From: Phycisphaeraceae bacterium
GTDB taxonomy: Bacteria > Planctomycetota > Phycisphaerae > Phycisphaerales > Phycisphaeraceae
Length of the DNA stretch: 64,000 nucleotides
Assembly: GCA_002704825.1 (NCBI GenBank)
Contig: PAIY01000228.1
Location: 21,931-85,930 of the forward strand
Reading direction: 5' to 3'
Shown: piece after piece, positions 1 to 10,205 of the stretch
How the letters are laid out: every line of letters begins with the position of its first letter
Numbering within the stretch: the first letter of the stretch is position 1
Translations under genes and position numbers: made by a program
The notes under the pieces: generated by a model
The model's database searches: none
The model's input: the letters and a program-made list of their open reading frames with translations, nothing else
Told to the model about the DNA's origin: nothing

Positions 1-1496
1 ACGGCATCCTGTTCATCAAGCAGTTTGCTGATCTCGGCAACGCGCTTTTTCTTGTCCTTAAGCTCATCGCGAATCAGGTTGATTTCCAGTTTGGCTAAGC
101 GATAAAGCTTCAACTCAAGAATCGCTTCGGTCTGCTCTTCGTCGAGCTGGTTAAAGCGTTTCATGATTTTCTGAGCAGCATCGGCTTTACCATCCGAAGC
201 ACGGATGATCTTGATGATCTCATCCAGTGCATCAAAGACCAGCGCGAAGCCTTCGAGAATGTGGATGCGCTTCTGCAGTTGCTTAAGTTCGTGTTCCAGG
301 CGCTTGGTGACGACTTCCAGACGGAAGTTAAGGAAGCACTGGAGAATCTCACGCAAATCACAACGCTCGGGTCGGCCGACTTCGGGATTTTCCGTGGGGA
401 TCAGGCAGGTGAGATTGACGTTGAAGTTGGTCTGCAGTGGCGTATGCTTGCAGAGGTATGCCATGACCTTCTGTTCGTCTGCATCCTTCTTGAGTTCCAA
501 CTCAATGCGCACGTCCTCGGTGGAGACATCCTTGATATCCAAAAGCGGTGGGAGTTTGCGTTGGATGACAACCTGAGCGATTGACTCAACCAGGTTGGAC
601 TTGTTGACCGCGTAGGGAATCTCGGTGATGTAGATCGTCTTGGTCGAACGGGTGGCAGGTCCGAGTTCCCACTTGGCGCGGAGTCGAATGGCGCCTTGCC
701 CGTTCTTGTAAATCTCACGCAGCTCGTCGCGGCTGTTGAGCATTTCACCGCCGGTGGGGAAGTCCGGTCCCTGGACGGCATCATTGGCAATGAGCTGATA
801 GGTCTTGAGTTCAGGATTCTCCAGCAGCTTCACAAGGGCGTTACAGACTTCCTTGAGATTGTGGGGCGGGATGTTGGTTGCCATGCCCACCGCGATACCC
901 GTCGCGCCGTTAACCAGCAGGTTGGGCACACGTGCGGGAAGCACCACCGGTTCGGACTTGGTGCCATCGTAGCTGGGTCGGAAGTGCACGGTCTGCTGGG
1001 TGAGTTCCGAACACATCTCAATACTGATGGGCGCCATGCGACATTCGGTGTAACGCATGGCTGCTGCGTTATCACCGTCGAGTGAGCCAAAGTTACCCGA
1101 ACCATCGACCAGCGGGACACGCATGGAGAACGGCTGAGCCATGCGGACCATGGCATCGTAAATTGCCGAGTCGCCATGCGGGTGATAGTTACCCATCACG
1201 TCACCGACGACCTTGGCACACTTGCGGTGTTTGGCGGTGTGGGTGACGCCTTGGGTGAACATGGTGTAGAGAATGCGCCGCTGAACCGGTTTCATCCCGT
1301 CACGCACGTCAGGCAAGGCACGGCTGGTGATCACGCTCAGCGCGTAGTTGAGATATCGGGTTTGCGCCAGGTCATGCAGTGGCGCACTGTTTTCCGTGGG
1401 ATCGGAGAGGACATCGTCCAGATCACCACCACTGCCATCGGCGGACGCCGCATCGAACAGCGATTCGTCTTGTTTGCGTTTTTTACGTTTGGCCAA
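1..1496 (-). CDS. DNA gyrase / topoisomerase IV subunit A, N-terminal part (runs off the window)
   Basis: Breakage-reunion subunit of a type IIA topoisomerase. The reading frame was translated from the minus strand and is open from the edge of the window to a stop just above the start. I chose TTG at 1496, preceded by an AGGGAGG-like ribosome site; there is no ATG in frame. About 498 residues are present. Residues 103-109 read NYHPHGD, and Ser110 and Asp114 match the quinolone-region Ser and Asp of GyrA. The catalytic Tyr is near 149 in AAAMRYTE. The GPDFPTGG motif and the long helical tower region follow. The C-terminal beta-propeller is outside the window, so the GyrA box cannot be checked and gyrase versus topoisomerase IV stays open. 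The short Lys/Arg- then Asp-rich N-terminal extension of about 40 residues is not typical of E. coli GyrA. Confidence 0.93.
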   Translation of the reverse strand, partial: MAKRKKRKQDESLFDAASADGSGGDLDDVLSDPTENSAPLHDLAQTRYLNYALSVITSRALPDVRDGMKPVQRRILYTMFTQGVTHTAKHRKCAKVVGDVMGNYHPHGDSAIYDAMVRMAQPFSMRVPLVDGSGNFGSLDGDNAAAMRYTECRMAPISIEMCSELTQQTVHFRPSYDGTKSEPVVLPARVPNLLVNGATGIAVGMATNIPPHNLKEVCNALVKLLENPELKTYQLIANDAVQGPDFPTGGEMLNSRDELREIYKNGQGAIRLRAKWELGPATRSTKTIYITEIPYAVNKSNLVESIAQVVIQRKLPPLLDIKDVSTEDVRIELELKKDADEQKVMAYLCKHTPLQTNFNVNLTCLIPTENPEVGRPERCDLREILQCFLNFRLEVVTKRLEHELKQLQKRIHILEGFALVFDALDEIIKIIRASDGKADAAQKIMKRFNQLDEEQTEAILELKLYRLAKLEINLIRDELKDKKKRVAEISKLLDEQDA

Positions 1497-1841
1497 CGCC
1501 TCTGCCCTCCCTGGCAGTCAAAATAAGCACTGAATAAAGATATTATCGGCACCTTCATGCCGTTTGCTCAAGTCCGCCCCGTCGAACCTGCCCGAACCCA
1601 TCCGGGAATCCTGCACGATACGCCAGAATCGACTGCATCTCAAGTGAGGGAACACTGCTGCGTTAAGTTGATGAGCCTGTTCCACGTTCATGCGGGCAAC
1701 CGGTTGGATTGTACAGGTTGTGCCAATGTTGTGTTTGCAGCGTGTAAGCGAAGTCCGATTATCTGCCTGGCAATTTTGCATTGGGTCAATCAGTGGGTTA
1801 TTGCCAAGTGGACATCCGGCCCCATTTTAGAGAGAGACCTC
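1497..1841. other. intergenic region between divergent genes
   Basis: 345 bases between the divergent topoisomerase and glycosyltransferase genes. An open frame from 1557 continues into the glycosyltransferase, but it has no ribosome site and no recognisable protein character. Promoters for both genes should lie here; I cannot fix them with confidence. Confidence 0.4.
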
Positions 1842-3119
1842 ATGCAAATCAGCTCCCAATGGAATATCAATGCCAACGCCATTCCCATGGATCACAGCAT
1901 GTTATTGGTGTTGCCCCTGCCGTTTCACACCGACAACCAAGGCAATTTGCTCGTTGAATCACAGGGGCTCAACGGTCTGAAATGCTGGTTGGAACACTTT
2001 TCCCCGCTGACGCTGGCGGCCCCGGTTCGCCCGATTGACGAGCAGGCCAAGGCCAGGAATGCAACCTGGGTACCCGTGCCTGAATCGTATTTCAAACGCC
2101 ACCTCAAGCTTGTGCCGCTGCCTTGGGGTTACCATCCGGCGATGCATTTGAAATACATACGACAGGTCAAAACGACCCTGAAAAAACTCATTTCCGAACA
2201 CCGGTATCTGCAGTTTGGGATCAGCGGTTGCACGATTGGAGACTGGCCCGCGACGGCAGCTCGACTGGCATACCGCCAGCAACGCCCCTATGCCGTACAC
2301 ACCGACTGGATCACGCATCAGGTCTACCAACACAACGCCAAAGACAAACGTCTACGTCATCGCATTCGTGGCAAGGTCGAAGGCACGATGATGCGCTTTG
2401 CAGAAAAAACCATCATCAACCGAAGCAGCCTTGGACTCTTCCACGGGGCGGACACCTACGAGGGCTATCGCGATTGGTGTCCCAAGCCGTTCATGATTCA
2501 CGATGCCCAGGTCCAGCCATCGGAGTTGGCAGCGATGGATGACGTCCAAGCCAAGATCGAATCACTGACCGACGACCGTCCGTTGAAGATCGTCTATGCC
2601 GGTCGCGCGATTTCCATGAAGGGGCCGGACCATTGGCTCAATGCACTGGCTATCGCCCGTGATGCCGGTGTGAACTTCATCGCTCAGTGGTTTGGCACCG
2701 GTGATCAGATCGACAACATGCAGCAGCAGATCAACAAACTCAACTTGTCAGACCGCGTCGCCCTCCCGGGTCATCTGGAAGGTCGCAAAGCGATGATGGA
2801 TGCGATCTTTGATGCGGACATGCTGCTATTCTGTCACATGACGCCCGAGTCGCCGCGCATTCTCATTGAGTCCATGGGACAGGCCACGCCCATCGTCGGC
2901 TATGGCAGTAACTACTCCGAAGAACTCATCCACAAGGGCGGTGGCGACCTGGTTCCCATTGGTGCAATTAACGACCTTGCCCAGCGCGTCATCGCACTGG
3001 ATCAAGACCGCGAGCAACTGCGTAAACTCATGCACCAGGCACGTACACGCTGTGATGAACTCACCGACGTCCGTGTCTTTGGTCATCGTGCCAAACTCAT
3101 TGAGAAACATCTGGGGTAA
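1842..3119 (+). CDS. glycosyltransferase, GT-B fold (GT4-like)
   Basis: Predicted retaining glycosyltransferase that moves a sugar from a nucleotide donor to an unknown acceptor in the cytoplasm. The C-terminal half has the GT4 pattern: a strand-loop start VYAGRAISMKGPDHW near residue 255, then TPESPRILIESMGQATPIVGY-like sequence with the E-x7-E motif that binds the donor. The frame is open from 1557, but the first 95 codons look unlike protein of this family. ATG 1842 follows a purine-rich AGAGAGA ribosome site and gives 425 residues, normal for the family. No signal peptide or membrane segment is seen. It is transcribed away from the topoisomerase gene and has no sugar-pathway neighbour, so the acceptor cannot be guessed. 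Confidence 0.85.
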   Translation: MQISSQWNINANAIPMDHSMLLVLPLPFHTDNQGNLLVESQGLNGLKCWLEHFSPLTLAAPVRPIDEQAKARNATWVPVPESYFKRHLKLVPLPWGYHPAMHLKYIRQVKTTLKKLISEHRYLQFGISGCTIGDWPATAARLAYRQQRPYAVHTDWITHQVYQHNAKDKRLRHRIRGKVEGTMMRFAEKTIINRSSLGLFHGADTYEGYRDWCPKPFMIHDAQVQPSELAAMDDVQAKIESLTDDRPLKIVYAGRAISMKGPDHWLNALAIARDAGVNFIAQWFGTGDQIDNMQQQINKLNLSDRVALPGHLEGRKAMMDAIFDADMLLFCHMTPESPRILIESMGQATPIVGYGSNYSEELIHKGGGDLVPIGAINDLAQRVIALDQDREQLRKLMHQARTRCDELTDVRVFGHRAKLIEKHLG

Positions 3120-3218
3120 CTTTCAGGCAATCGCACACACTGAAAATAGCTGCGACACTGTGTATCGCTGACATCCATCAAGTTTAGCGCGTCATCGCTT
3201 TGTGATACGCTACGCCCC

Positions 3219-4952
3219 ATGGATACCAACCAACAACTCGCTGCGATTTTCCAGCAGATGGCTGACGTGCACACCATTCTGGAAGATGACCGTTTCCGCA
3301 TCAACGCCTACGCCAAGGCCGCCCGTGTCATTGGGGAATTGCCCACCGACCTGGGGGAGATCGGCGCGGAGGTCGCGCTGCTTGCCAAGATCGACGGCAT
3401 TGGTAAATCCACTGCCAGCAAGATCGCTGAGTTCCTGGAAACCGGGAAGATCAAAGCCCACGAAGATGTCATGGCACGCATCCCCCACGGCCTGCTGGAC
3501 CTGCTGCAAATCTCAGGACTCGGCCCCAAAACCGTTGGCCTGATGTGGTCGCAGGCTGGCATCGAATCACTTGATGATCTGAAAGAAAAACTCAAAACCG
3601 ACGAGTTGACCAAACTCCCACGCATGGGCCAAAAGTCGCTGGACAAAATCCGAAAGTCCATCGCGTTCATGGAGTCCACCGGCGGGCGCGTGAACATCGG
3701 TAAAGCCCTGCCCATCGCCCAATGGTTCGTCGAACAACTCCAAACACTGGGCGAAGTCGAACAAGCCCAATACGCAGGATCACTGCGTCGCGGCAAGGAG
3801 ACCATCGGTGATATCGATATCCTGGTTGCAGCAAGCGAAGACGATTCCAAAACCATCAGTGATTTCTTTGTCCAACTTCCGGGGGTCACCGAAGTGCTCG
3901 CGCAAGGTCAGACCAAAAGCTCCGTGCGCACCGAGCATGGCGTACAGGTTGATTTGCGCATCGTCGAGCCAGACCACTTTGGTGCAGCATTGATGTACTT
4001 CACCGGTTCCAAGGAACACAACGTGGCGATGCGTCAGCGCGCGATCAAGATGGGCATGAGTCTGAACGAATACGCGCTGACCAAGGACGATAAACCCGTC
4101 GCTGCCAAGTCCGAGGAAGATGTGTTCAAAGCACTGGACCTGCAATGGGTCGCCCCGGAGATGCGCGAGGATCACGGCGAGTTAACGCTGGCTGAAAAAG
4201 ACAAGCTGCCCAAACTCATTGAAGTGGCAGACATCAAAGCGGAGTTACATGCACACACCACCGCCAGTGACGGTATTTGGAGTATTGAACAGTATGCCGA
4301 CTTTGCGATTGATCGCGGGTTTCACACCATAGCCATCACCGACCACTCCAAGGGTCAGGCGCAGGCCAATGGTTTGAATGAAAAACGTCTGGTTGAACAC
4401 ATTGAAAAAATCCGTGCTGCTGCCAAAAAGTATGAAGGCAAACTCACCATCCTGGCTGGCAGCGAAGTGGACATTCTTGCGGACGGCACATTGGACTATG
4501 CAGATGATTTGCTTGCAGAACTGGACATCGTCGTTGCCAGCCCGCATGCCGCGTTAACGCAGGACCCCAAGACCGCCACCGCGCGACTGCTTAAAGCTGT
4601 TGAAAATCCGTACGTCACGATCATGGGGCATCCCACAGGTCGGCTAATCAATCGTCGCGAAGGTTTGAGCCCGGACATGGGTAAGCTCATTGATGCTGCC
4701 AAGGAACGCGGGATCGCACTTGAGATCAATGCCAACCATTGGCGTTTGGACTTGCGCGATTCACATGCACGCCTGGCGATTGAGTCCGGCGTGATGCTAG
4801 CCATCGACACCGACGCACACGGCCCCGGTGATATGGATGAACTCAAGTACGGCATTCTCACCGCCCGACGTGCTGGCGTCACTGCCCAAAACGTGATCAA
4901 CTGCATGAGCCAAACCGCCTTGGCCCAATGGCTCAAGCGTACGCGGTCGTAA
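3219..4952 (+). CDS. polX: DNA polymerase X family protein with PHP domain (PolX)
   Basis: Bacterial PolX, a gap-filling repair polymerase with an associated 3'-5' exonuclease. Order of domains: helix-hairpin-helix segments in residues 50-140 ([12 protein letters not shown] and GLGPKT), the nucleotidyltransferase palm near residue 187 with GSLRRG followed by GDIDIL (metal-binding aspartates), and a PHP metal-dependent phosphoesterase domain from about 344 ([11 protein letters not shown], then TDHS, and later DTDAH). The 577-residue length is normal for the family. ATG 3219 is the first start in frame and fits the alignment. It lies 100 bases after the glycosyltransferase, with which it may or may not share a transcript. 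It converges with the gene at 5128. Confidence 0.96.
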   Translation: MDTNQQLAAIFQQMADVHTILEDDRFRINAYAKAARVIGELPTDLGEIGAEVALLAKIDGIGKSTASKIAEFLETGKIKAHEDVMARIPHGLLDLLQISGLGPKTVGLMWSQAGIESLDDLKEKLKTDELTKLPRMGQKSLDKIRKSIAFMESTGGRVNIGKALPIAQWFVEQLQTLGEVEQAQYAGSLRRGKETIGDIDILVAASEDDSKTISDFFVQLPGVTEVLAQGQTKSSVRTEHGVQVDLRIVEPDHFGAALMYFTGSKEHNVAMRQRAIKMGMSLNEYALTKDDKPVAAKSEEDVFKALDLQWVAPEMREDHGELTLAEKDKLPKLIEVADIKAELHAHTTASDGIWSIEQYADFAIDRGFHTIAITDHSKGQAQANGLNEKRLVEHIEKIRAAAKKYEGKLTILAGSEVDILADGTLDYADDLLAELDIVVASPHAALTQDPKTATARLLKAVENPYVTIMGHPTGRLINRREGLSPDMGKLIDAAKERGIALEINANHWRLDLRDSHARLAIESGVMLAIDTDAHGPGDMDELKYGILTARRAGVTAQNVINCMSQTALAQWLKRTRS

Positions 4953-5003
4953 CATCCACTTTGCTTGATGACTGAATAGCTACACGGATTGACCTTCACC
5001 ATC

Positions 5004-5088
5004 CGTCACTCCCGTGCAGACGGAAGTCCGGTGGAACTTGTAAGTGTCGACAGAATGCCACTGGATTCCCGCCTGCGCGGGAATGACG
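5004..5088. repeat. dispersed inverted repeat, family A, copy 1
   Basis: Imperfect 85-base palindrome whose right arm ends in CCGCCTGCGCGGGAATGACG. The left arm is the diverged complement. Nearly identical copies lie at 51934 and 63899. This copy sits between two convergent genes, where the hairpin could also stop transcription from both sides. The core resembles the GTCATTCCCGCGCAGGCGGGAATCC type repeat that I know from many bacterial genomes. Confidence 0.9.
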
Positions 5089-5127
5089 TCATGAAAGTCG
5101 GAGATGTCGTGTAAAAACTGACATACC

Positions 5128-5880
5128 TCACTGCGGCAGATTGGTGGTTTCGTCAATCTCTTCCGGACCGAGGATTTCGTCGACGACTTTGCGGACATGC
5201 TCCGATGGATCAAACGCATAGGGTTCATCAGTCTCAGGAATCTTCGCGTTGTCTGCCAACTGTTTGCAGATTACCAGTAACGCATCCAACTCATCAGCGG
5301 TGAGTTTTTCCTTGAGGGGCGATTGCTGCTCTGACTGTGGCTTGTCGGGATCGACTTGAGCTTTGAGAATGTCGACGATGGGTTCAAGTTCATCAGGTGG
5401 AAACTTTTTGGCTATCCCCGCTTCGGTCATGCGGCCAACCTGAATTCTGGCATCACGTTTCTGTTCATCAGTTCGGTCGGAGATGTCAATCTGATGGTTC
5501 GCCGCATAGTAAACCGTCCCCACCATCAGGGCAGGTCCCTGGATGAGTTTCTCAACGACATCGCCCAATTCCTGAGCAGCAATGCGCTTGTCCAGAAACG
5601 CTTCATAAAGTCGATCGGTCTGATGGATGATGTCCTTTTTCTGCTGCTCGGGTAACGGCAATTCCGTCAAGGCAGCGTGCAGACTCATGTTCACGACGGA
5701 GGCGATCATCTTGTCTTTGTAGACCCAGCCGAGCATGACGATCGTGCCAATGAACAGGCCGAACATCACCAACGTAACGAGAATCAAGACAAGCCATCCG
5801 CCTGAACTTTTGCGTGGTGGGCCGTCGGGGCGGGGTGTTGGCGGGGTGGGTGATTGGGGTGTCGATGCAGGCTGATTCAT
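5128..5880 (-). CDS. single-pass membrane protein of unknown function
   Basis: 250 residues. A Pro/Ser/Thr-rich cytoplasmic-looking N-terminus of about 27 residues is followed by one strong membrane helix (residues 29-54, WLVLILVTLVMFGLFIG) and a charged, helical, probably extracytoplasmic domain of about 195 residues that ends in acidic sequence. No family is recognised. It starts 6 bases after the purU stop, so the two are very likely one operon, but nothing in the protein points to folate or purine metabolism. Confidence 0.8.
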   Translation of the reverse strand: MNQPASTPQSPTPPTPRPDGPPRKSSGGWLVLILVTLVMFGLFIGTIVMLGWVYKDKMIASVVNMSLHAALTELPLPEQQKKDIIHQTDRLYEAFLDKRIAAQELGDVVEKLIQGPALMVGTVYYAANHQIDISDRTDEQKRDARIQVGRMTEAGIAKKFPPDELEPIVDILKAQVDPDKPQSEQQSPLKEKLTADELDALLVICKQLADNAKIPETDEPYAFDPSEHVRKVVDEILGPEEIDETTNLPQ

Positions 5881-5886
5881 GTTGGC

Positions 5887-6777
5887 TTACTCTTTGTCGT
5901 CGTGATCCAGGAAGGTGCTTAAGCCGGGACGGAAGACGACTTTTTCGTCGATGACCACCAGCTTTTCATCCAGGTACATCTGCACAGCATCGGAGAGGAC
6001 GCGGCCTTCAAGTTGCTGGCCTTTGAGTTTGACTTCGTCGGAACTGTCCTTGCCGACGTTGATGTGAAAGACGTCCTGGAGAATGATGGGCCCCTGGTCG
6101 AGTTGTTCGGTGACCAGGTGCGCGGTGCAGCCGGTGACGCGCACGCCCGACTCCCATGCCTGGTGATACGGCTTGGCGCCGGGGAAGTAAGGCAAGAGTG
6201 ACGGGTGAATGTTGATGATGCGATGCTTGTAGGTTTCCAACACATCGGGCGTGATGACCTGCATGTAACGGGCAAGAACCGCCAGATCGGTGTTGTAATG
6301 ATTCAGACGCTCAAGCAGCCACTTCATGTGGGCAGGCTTGTCAGTGGAGGGCATGTGTTCAAAAGGAATACCCGCCTTGTCTGCCATGGGTTTGAGATCA
6401 GGATGGTTACTGAGTATGCAGACGATATCACCACGGAGTTTACCTGCGTGATCATCACGCAGCAGCTGCTCAAGACAGTGCGGTTCCTTGCTGACTAGGA
6501 TGGCGACCTTTTTCTGACGACGTTGATCATGCAGCGCGACGCGCACGGTCATCTGAATCTGTTGCCCCAACTCCAAAAGACCAGTGATCAAACCGTCGAG
6601 GGTGGCCGACATGTCAGCCAGGTCGACGAGCATGTCCATGATGAACTGCCCGTGGACGACCTGTTGTTCGATGTCTTCAATGTTAACGCCCTGCTCAGCC
6701 AGGTAGGTCGCAAAGCGTGCAACGACACCTTTCTGATCCTGCCCGATGACACTGACAACTGCTTTGATCTTGGCCAT
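5887..6777 (-). CDS. purU: formyltetrahydrofolate deformylase
   Basis: Hydrolyses 10-formyl-tetrahydrofolate to formate and tetrahydrofolate, feeding formate to purine synthesis and balancing one-carbon pools. Residues 1-80 form an ACT domain (IGQDQKGVVARFATYLAEQGVNI-like start), the usual regulatory domain of PurU. Residues 92-285 are the formyltransferase-like domain, with Asn189 and His191 in NIHPSLLP and Asp227 in EQLDQGPI as the expected catalytic set. The frame opens at 6864, but ATG 6777, preceded by CAGGAAAC, gives the family start and 296 residues. The membrane protein gene at 5128 follows after 6 bases. A PurN-type transformylase is the other relative, but the ACT domain argues against it. 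Confidence 0.95.
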   Translation of the reverse strand: MAKIKAVVSVIGQDQKGVVARFATYLAEQGVNIEDIEQQVVHGQFIMDMLVDLADMSATLDGLITGLLELGQQIQMTVRVALHDQRRQKKVAILVSKEPHCLEQLLRDDHAGKLRGDIVCILSNHPDLKPMADKAGIPFEHMPSTDKPAHMKWLLERLNHYNTDLAVLARYMQVITPDVLETYKHRIINIHPSLLPYFPGAKPYHQAWESGVRVTGCTAHLVTEQLDQGPIILQDVFHINVGKDSSDEVKLKGQQLEGRVLSDAVQMYLDEKLVVIDEKVVFRPGLSTFLDHDDKE

Positions 6778-6900
6778 GATGTTGGTTTCCTGACAATGAT
6801 AAACAAGGTTGTCATTGTAACGAAAACCGGGGGATGGGGTTTGATAACAAGCTTGATCGCACAATATGCGTATGTCGATGTTGAGCTTCGCTCAATCCCG

Positions 6901-6925
6901 CGTTGACACAACGCGGCTCGCCTGA
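6901..6925 (+). repeat. dispersed 25-base repeat, family D, copy 1
   Basis: Starts CGTTGACACAACGCGGCTCG. It is found again with one mismatch at 52157-52181. The first half is a small palindrome (GCGTTGACACAACGC). Both copies lie between genes. Confidence 0.7.
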
Positions 6926-6946
6926 GTGAACGCCGTGCGTTGTTTA

Positions 6947-9352
6947 TCAACTTGCACATTGCAGGACGACCACGCCGCCGTGGTGTTCGGTGATGTTGCC
7001 ATCGGGCATGGTGATGATGCAGGGGACGTTGTCGGGCGTTTGGGCCTTGAGTGTGAATGTACCTTCGATTTGGGTCAGTTCGACTTTCACCGGGCCATGC
7101 GGTGTCGGGACGATGCCCTGGGCCTGCTTCTGTCGGCCGAGTTGGGGCTTGATACCGATGGTCGCATAGCCGCGTGCTGCCGGATGCACCCCCAGTACGT
7201 GACTGACAAACCAGTATGCCGGCCAACCACTCCATGCATGACAATCACTCCGCCCCGGATTTTCCAGCGTATCCGGGCGTTCGGGCAGTGTCGTCAGATG
7301 CAGATCAAGGAACGTCTGCCAACCATCGAGTTTCTCCCAGACGCGGTCGGGCAAGCCAAGCTGACTCATCACACGGGCGAAGTAGAACTGGAAATACATG
7401 GTGCAGCGTGCGAATTTTTCATCCGTCTGTGTAAAGAGATTTTCCGTAATGCTCGACAACTGTGATTCGTCAGCCGTCCCCGTCAACACGGCAAGCAGGT
7501 TGGCATGTTCGGAAAACTGATCCCGATGTTCACTGTCAGCAAAGAGTCCGCGGTCCGCAGACCACATGTGTTTGCGGATCGCATCACGCAAACTCTGAGC
7601 CTGCTGCTGATACTTCACTACCACATGCTCATCGACTTCTGCCACCGGCGCCATCTCGATCATGGCATGCAGCGCATCGAGCAGGAACAGGTTCATCACC
7701 GTACTGGGATAAACCGTCGGATCGCCTTCACGTTGGACTTGATGCGAACCACCCCCCTTTTTCCAGAACGGAACCCAGTCGACAAACTGCCACCATTCCA
7801 GGGAGGCAAAGAGTCCGTCGTCGTTGTATCGCTGGGTGAACCAGTGAATGACCTGCTGCATGCCGTTGTAGAGTTCTTTGACCAGTTCGGTTTCGCCGAT
7901 GTGTTGATCGTAAAGCTGAACCGCACGCACCCAGATCAAACTGAATGTCGGGATGAACTGCGGGTGTCGCGAGGGGTAGCGACTCATGGTCAGGCCGAAG
8001 TGCTGACGGGAGTGATCCATGTCGGTGAGCAGGCGACGCCAGAGCAGAACATCCCCGCCGACATTGCAGGCAATGAGCGCCTGGATGATCGAGTCCCCGA
8101 CGTATTGGAGTTGCTCGTAATAGGGACAGTCGGTGAAGTGATCCTGGGCACAGAGTCTTAGCGTATGCCAACTCAAATCCCAGATTTCGTTGGCAAGATC
8201 GTTGTCCGTCTGGAACTCAGCCTGCCGAGTTAGCGGGTATGCATGGAAAAGGGAATCGAACTGCGTGATGGTGAGTGGTTCATCCTGAGTATCGACGTAG
8301 AGTTCGATGAAACGATAGGTCTGCCAACGCATGGGGGAGTAGAACGCGGTCTTACCACCGGCGATGACGACGTCGCTGTGTCCTTCGATCTGCTGGCCGT
8401 CTGCCTGATCGCGGATGCCTTTGTTCCAGTCTTTACTGAAGCCTTCTGCGTAGACCATTTTCAGACTCGCAGCTTTGCCATCGCTGAAGCTGATCTGCGG
8501 GTAAGCGGTGGTGAGTTGGCCTTGATCGAAAATCACGCGCACCGAGGTGTTGGCAGGGATCGTCACCGGCTCGCGTTTGTAGATCAGGTTTTCCCAATCT
8601 GTTTGCTGCGTGTTCTCCGACGTGCGAGCGATCTGGAAAAACACCTGCTGGCCAAGTTCGGGTTGTGGGATCACGCTGGGGACCAGTAGCCAAGGCGCTG
8701 CATAATCGGTCACCGGATCACTGCGACGATACACCGGGAACAGACGATGCACCGGCTGCCAACGTTCATCGTCCAGTGACAGCGTCAACGGGTCCTCGGG
8801 CATCTTCGTTAAGTCCACCGATTCGGTGTAGCCCAACGCCCAGTAGTAATAATTGGGTTGCTCGGAGTCCGAGGTCTTGCCCCCACCGATCTGTGGCGAG
8901 AAGGTTGGGTCATGCAAGACGTGCCATTTGGATTCACCATTGCCCTTGGTCGACAGGGACACCAGCACATCATCTTGCTCTTCATTGAACACCGCACCGT
9001 GAAGCATCATGCCCGCCCGCGCGTGCATTTCATTGATCGGGCCGTTGGAACCAAAACTCAGTACTTCGACAACCAACTGATAGGTGTTGGGGTTGAGTTT
9101 GATTTTTCGTTCAAAGCCGAAGCTGTCGTAGTGATAATGATAAAAGTCCCCTGCTGCTGGTCCGACGCCGAGCATCTGGCCGTTGATGTAGAGCTTGTAC
9201 CGACTGTCTGCTGAGAGATGCAGCTTCAGGTAACCCACCTGATCCAGCGTAAAGTCCAAGCGGAAAAAGCATCGCTCAAACGGCAGGGTCTGCGGTTGTT
9301 CCCGCCAAACCCAATGAACGTCCCAGGGACCGGTGTGTGACAGATCAATCAT
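6947..9352 (-). CDS. alpha-L-rhamnosidase-like glycoside hydrolase (GH78-type)
   Basis: 801 residues. An N-terminal beta-sandwich region (WDVHWVWREQ, then LHLSADSRYKLYINGQ) precedes a central alpha/alpha barrel. Near residue 405 it has DHFTDCPYYEQLQYVGDS, the GH78 motif containing acidic catalytic candidates. Further on come WQFVDW and, near the C-terminus, SDCHAWSGWPAY, also typical of the family. A C-terminal beta-sandwich ends the protein. No signal peptide is seen, so it probably works on sugars already taken up, removing terminal rhamnose. The enzyme is normal in length. There are no transport or sugar-use genes next to it. The start at 9352 has a weak AAAGG upstream. Activity on rhamnose is a family inference. 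Confidence 0.85.
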   Translation of the reverse strand: MIDLSHTGPWDVHWVWREQPQTLPFERCFFRLDFTLDQVGYLKLHLSADSRYKLYINGQMLGVGPAAGDFYHYHYDSFGFERKIKLNPNTYQLVVEVLSFGSNGPINEMHARAGMMLHGAVFNEEQDDVLVSLSTKGNGESKWHVLHDPTFSPQIGGGKTSDSEQPNYYYWALGYTESVDLTKMPEDPLTLSLDDERWQPVHRLFPVYRRSDPVTDYAAPWLLVPSVIPQPELGQQVFFQIARTSENTQQTDWENLIYKREPVTIPANTSVRVIFDQGQLTTAYPQISFSDGKAASLKMVYAEGFSKDWNKGIRDQADGQQIEGHSDVVIAGGKTAFYSPMRWQTYRFIELYVDTQDEPLTITQFDSLFHAYPLTRQAEFQTDNDLANEIWDLSWHTLRLCAQDHFTDCPYYEQLQYVGDSIIQALIACNVGGDVLLWRRLLTDMDHSRQHFGLTMSRYPSRHPQFIPTFSLIWVRAVQLYDQHIGETELVKELYNGMQQVIHWFTQRYNDDGLFASLEWWQFVDWVPFWKKGGGSHQVQREGDPTVYPSTVMNLFLLDALHAMIEMAPVAEVDEHVVVKYQQQAQSLRDAIRKHMWSADRGLFADSEHRDQFSEHANLLAVLTGTADESQLSSITENLFTQTDEKFARCTMYFQFYFARVMSQLGLPDRVWEKLDGWQTFLDLHLTTLPERPDTLENPGRSDCHAWSGWPAYWFVSHVLGVHPAARGYATIGIKPQLGRQKQAQGIVPTPHGPVKVELTQIEGTFTLKAQTPDNVPCIITMPDGNITEHHGGVVVLQCAS

Positions 9353-9507
9353 GTAGCTGGCCTTTGATCATGTTGGCTGTGGTGAAAGTGAAAGATTGAT
9401 GGTAACCAAATGTGATGTGAATGCTAAGACAATCTTGCGCTGGCTGACAAATCGTTGCTTGGTCGTTGGTTCATGCGGGTTTAGGTGTTTTGATTTACAA
9501 TGCGCCC

Positions 9508-10047
9508 ATGGCTCAGCGCAAAATCGAACAAATGGGCGAGAAGGTCTTCGACGGCAAACGCTTTGACGTGGTCCAGTTGGAGTTAACCAATCGCAATCCG
9601 GATGCGGGGACGTATCACAAGCAAATCGTGCTCCATCCCGGGGCGGCGGTGATCCTGCCAATGATCGATGATGATCACGTGGTGATGATCCGTAACGAAC
9701 GCCACATCGAGGACGAAGCGTTATGGGAACTTCCCGCAGGCACGCTCGAACCACCCGAACCGCCAGACGTCTGCGCAGGACGTGAACTGGTCGAAGAAGC
9801 CGGTTACAAGGCCGGGAACATCGCGTTTCTCACCAGGTTCTATTCGTCACCGGGCATCTGCACCGAGATGATGCACTGTTACCTTGCAACGGATCTGACG
9901 GCAGTGGGGCAGCAACTTGAACCCAACGAGAAGATTACCGTTAAAGTCATGCCCTTCAATGAGGCGATTGAAATGATACGCGACGGGAAAATCATTGATG
10001 GTAAAACCGTCGCAGCCTTGTTGTATTATCAGACGTTTTGCAGATAA
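9508..10047 (+). CDS. Nudix hydrolase (ADP-ribose pyrophosphatase-like)
   Basis: 179 residues. Residues 78-100 fit the Nudix box GX5EX7REUXEEXGU exactly: Gly78, Glu84, Arg92-Glu93, Glu96-Glu97, Gly99. The helix-loop-helix binds metal and cleaves nucleoside diphosphate derivatives. The sequence before the box (LHPGAAVILPMIDDDHVVMIRNERHI) and after it (FYSSPGICTEMMHCYLA) is like the ADP-ribose/ADP-sugar pyrophosphatase group. ATG 9508 is chosen over an in-frame GTG/ATG-type start at 9466 because family similarity begins there. It is divergent from the rhamnosidase. Confidence 0.92.
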   Translation: MAQRKIEQMGEKVFDGKRFDVVQLELTNRNPDAGTYHKQIVLHPGAAVILPMIDDDHVVMIRNERHIEDEALWELPAGTLEPPEPPDVCAGRELVEEAGYKAGNIAFLTRFYSSPGICTEMMHCYLATDLTAVGQQLEPNEKITVKVMPFNEAIEMIRDGKIIDGKTVAALLYYQTFCR

Positions 10048-10092
10048 CCCCCCCCGGAAGTTTCCCGGAAGTTCCCCGGAAACCCCCGAATG
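10048..10092 (+). repeat. low-complexity CCCCGGAA repeat tract
   Basis: A C-run followed by several spaced copies of TTCCCGGAA/CCCCGGAAA directly after the Nudix stop. A similar tract follows the pseudopilin gene at 59149, and a related sequence is inside the clpP reading frame at about 55093-55147. Confidence 0.6.
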
Positions 10093-10205
10093 CTACCTGG
10101 AGTTTTGCGGGGGCACTTTGACCGCCTTGCCACGCCTGCGGTATCTTGCGTTGGCAAAGCAACCGAAGTCAACCATGATGGGTATCACCCACAGGACAGA
10201 AACCG

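Noticed and set aside
205..1533. Several plus- and minus-strand frames of 60-130 codons across the topoisomerase gene
   Set aside because: They are shadows: the third minus frame translates into clear GyrA-like sequence over the same bases.
1557..1841. 95-codon N-terminal extension of the glycosyltransferase
   Set aside because: No ribosome site at 1557 and no protein-like sequence; ATG 1842 has both a ribosome site and a family-like start.
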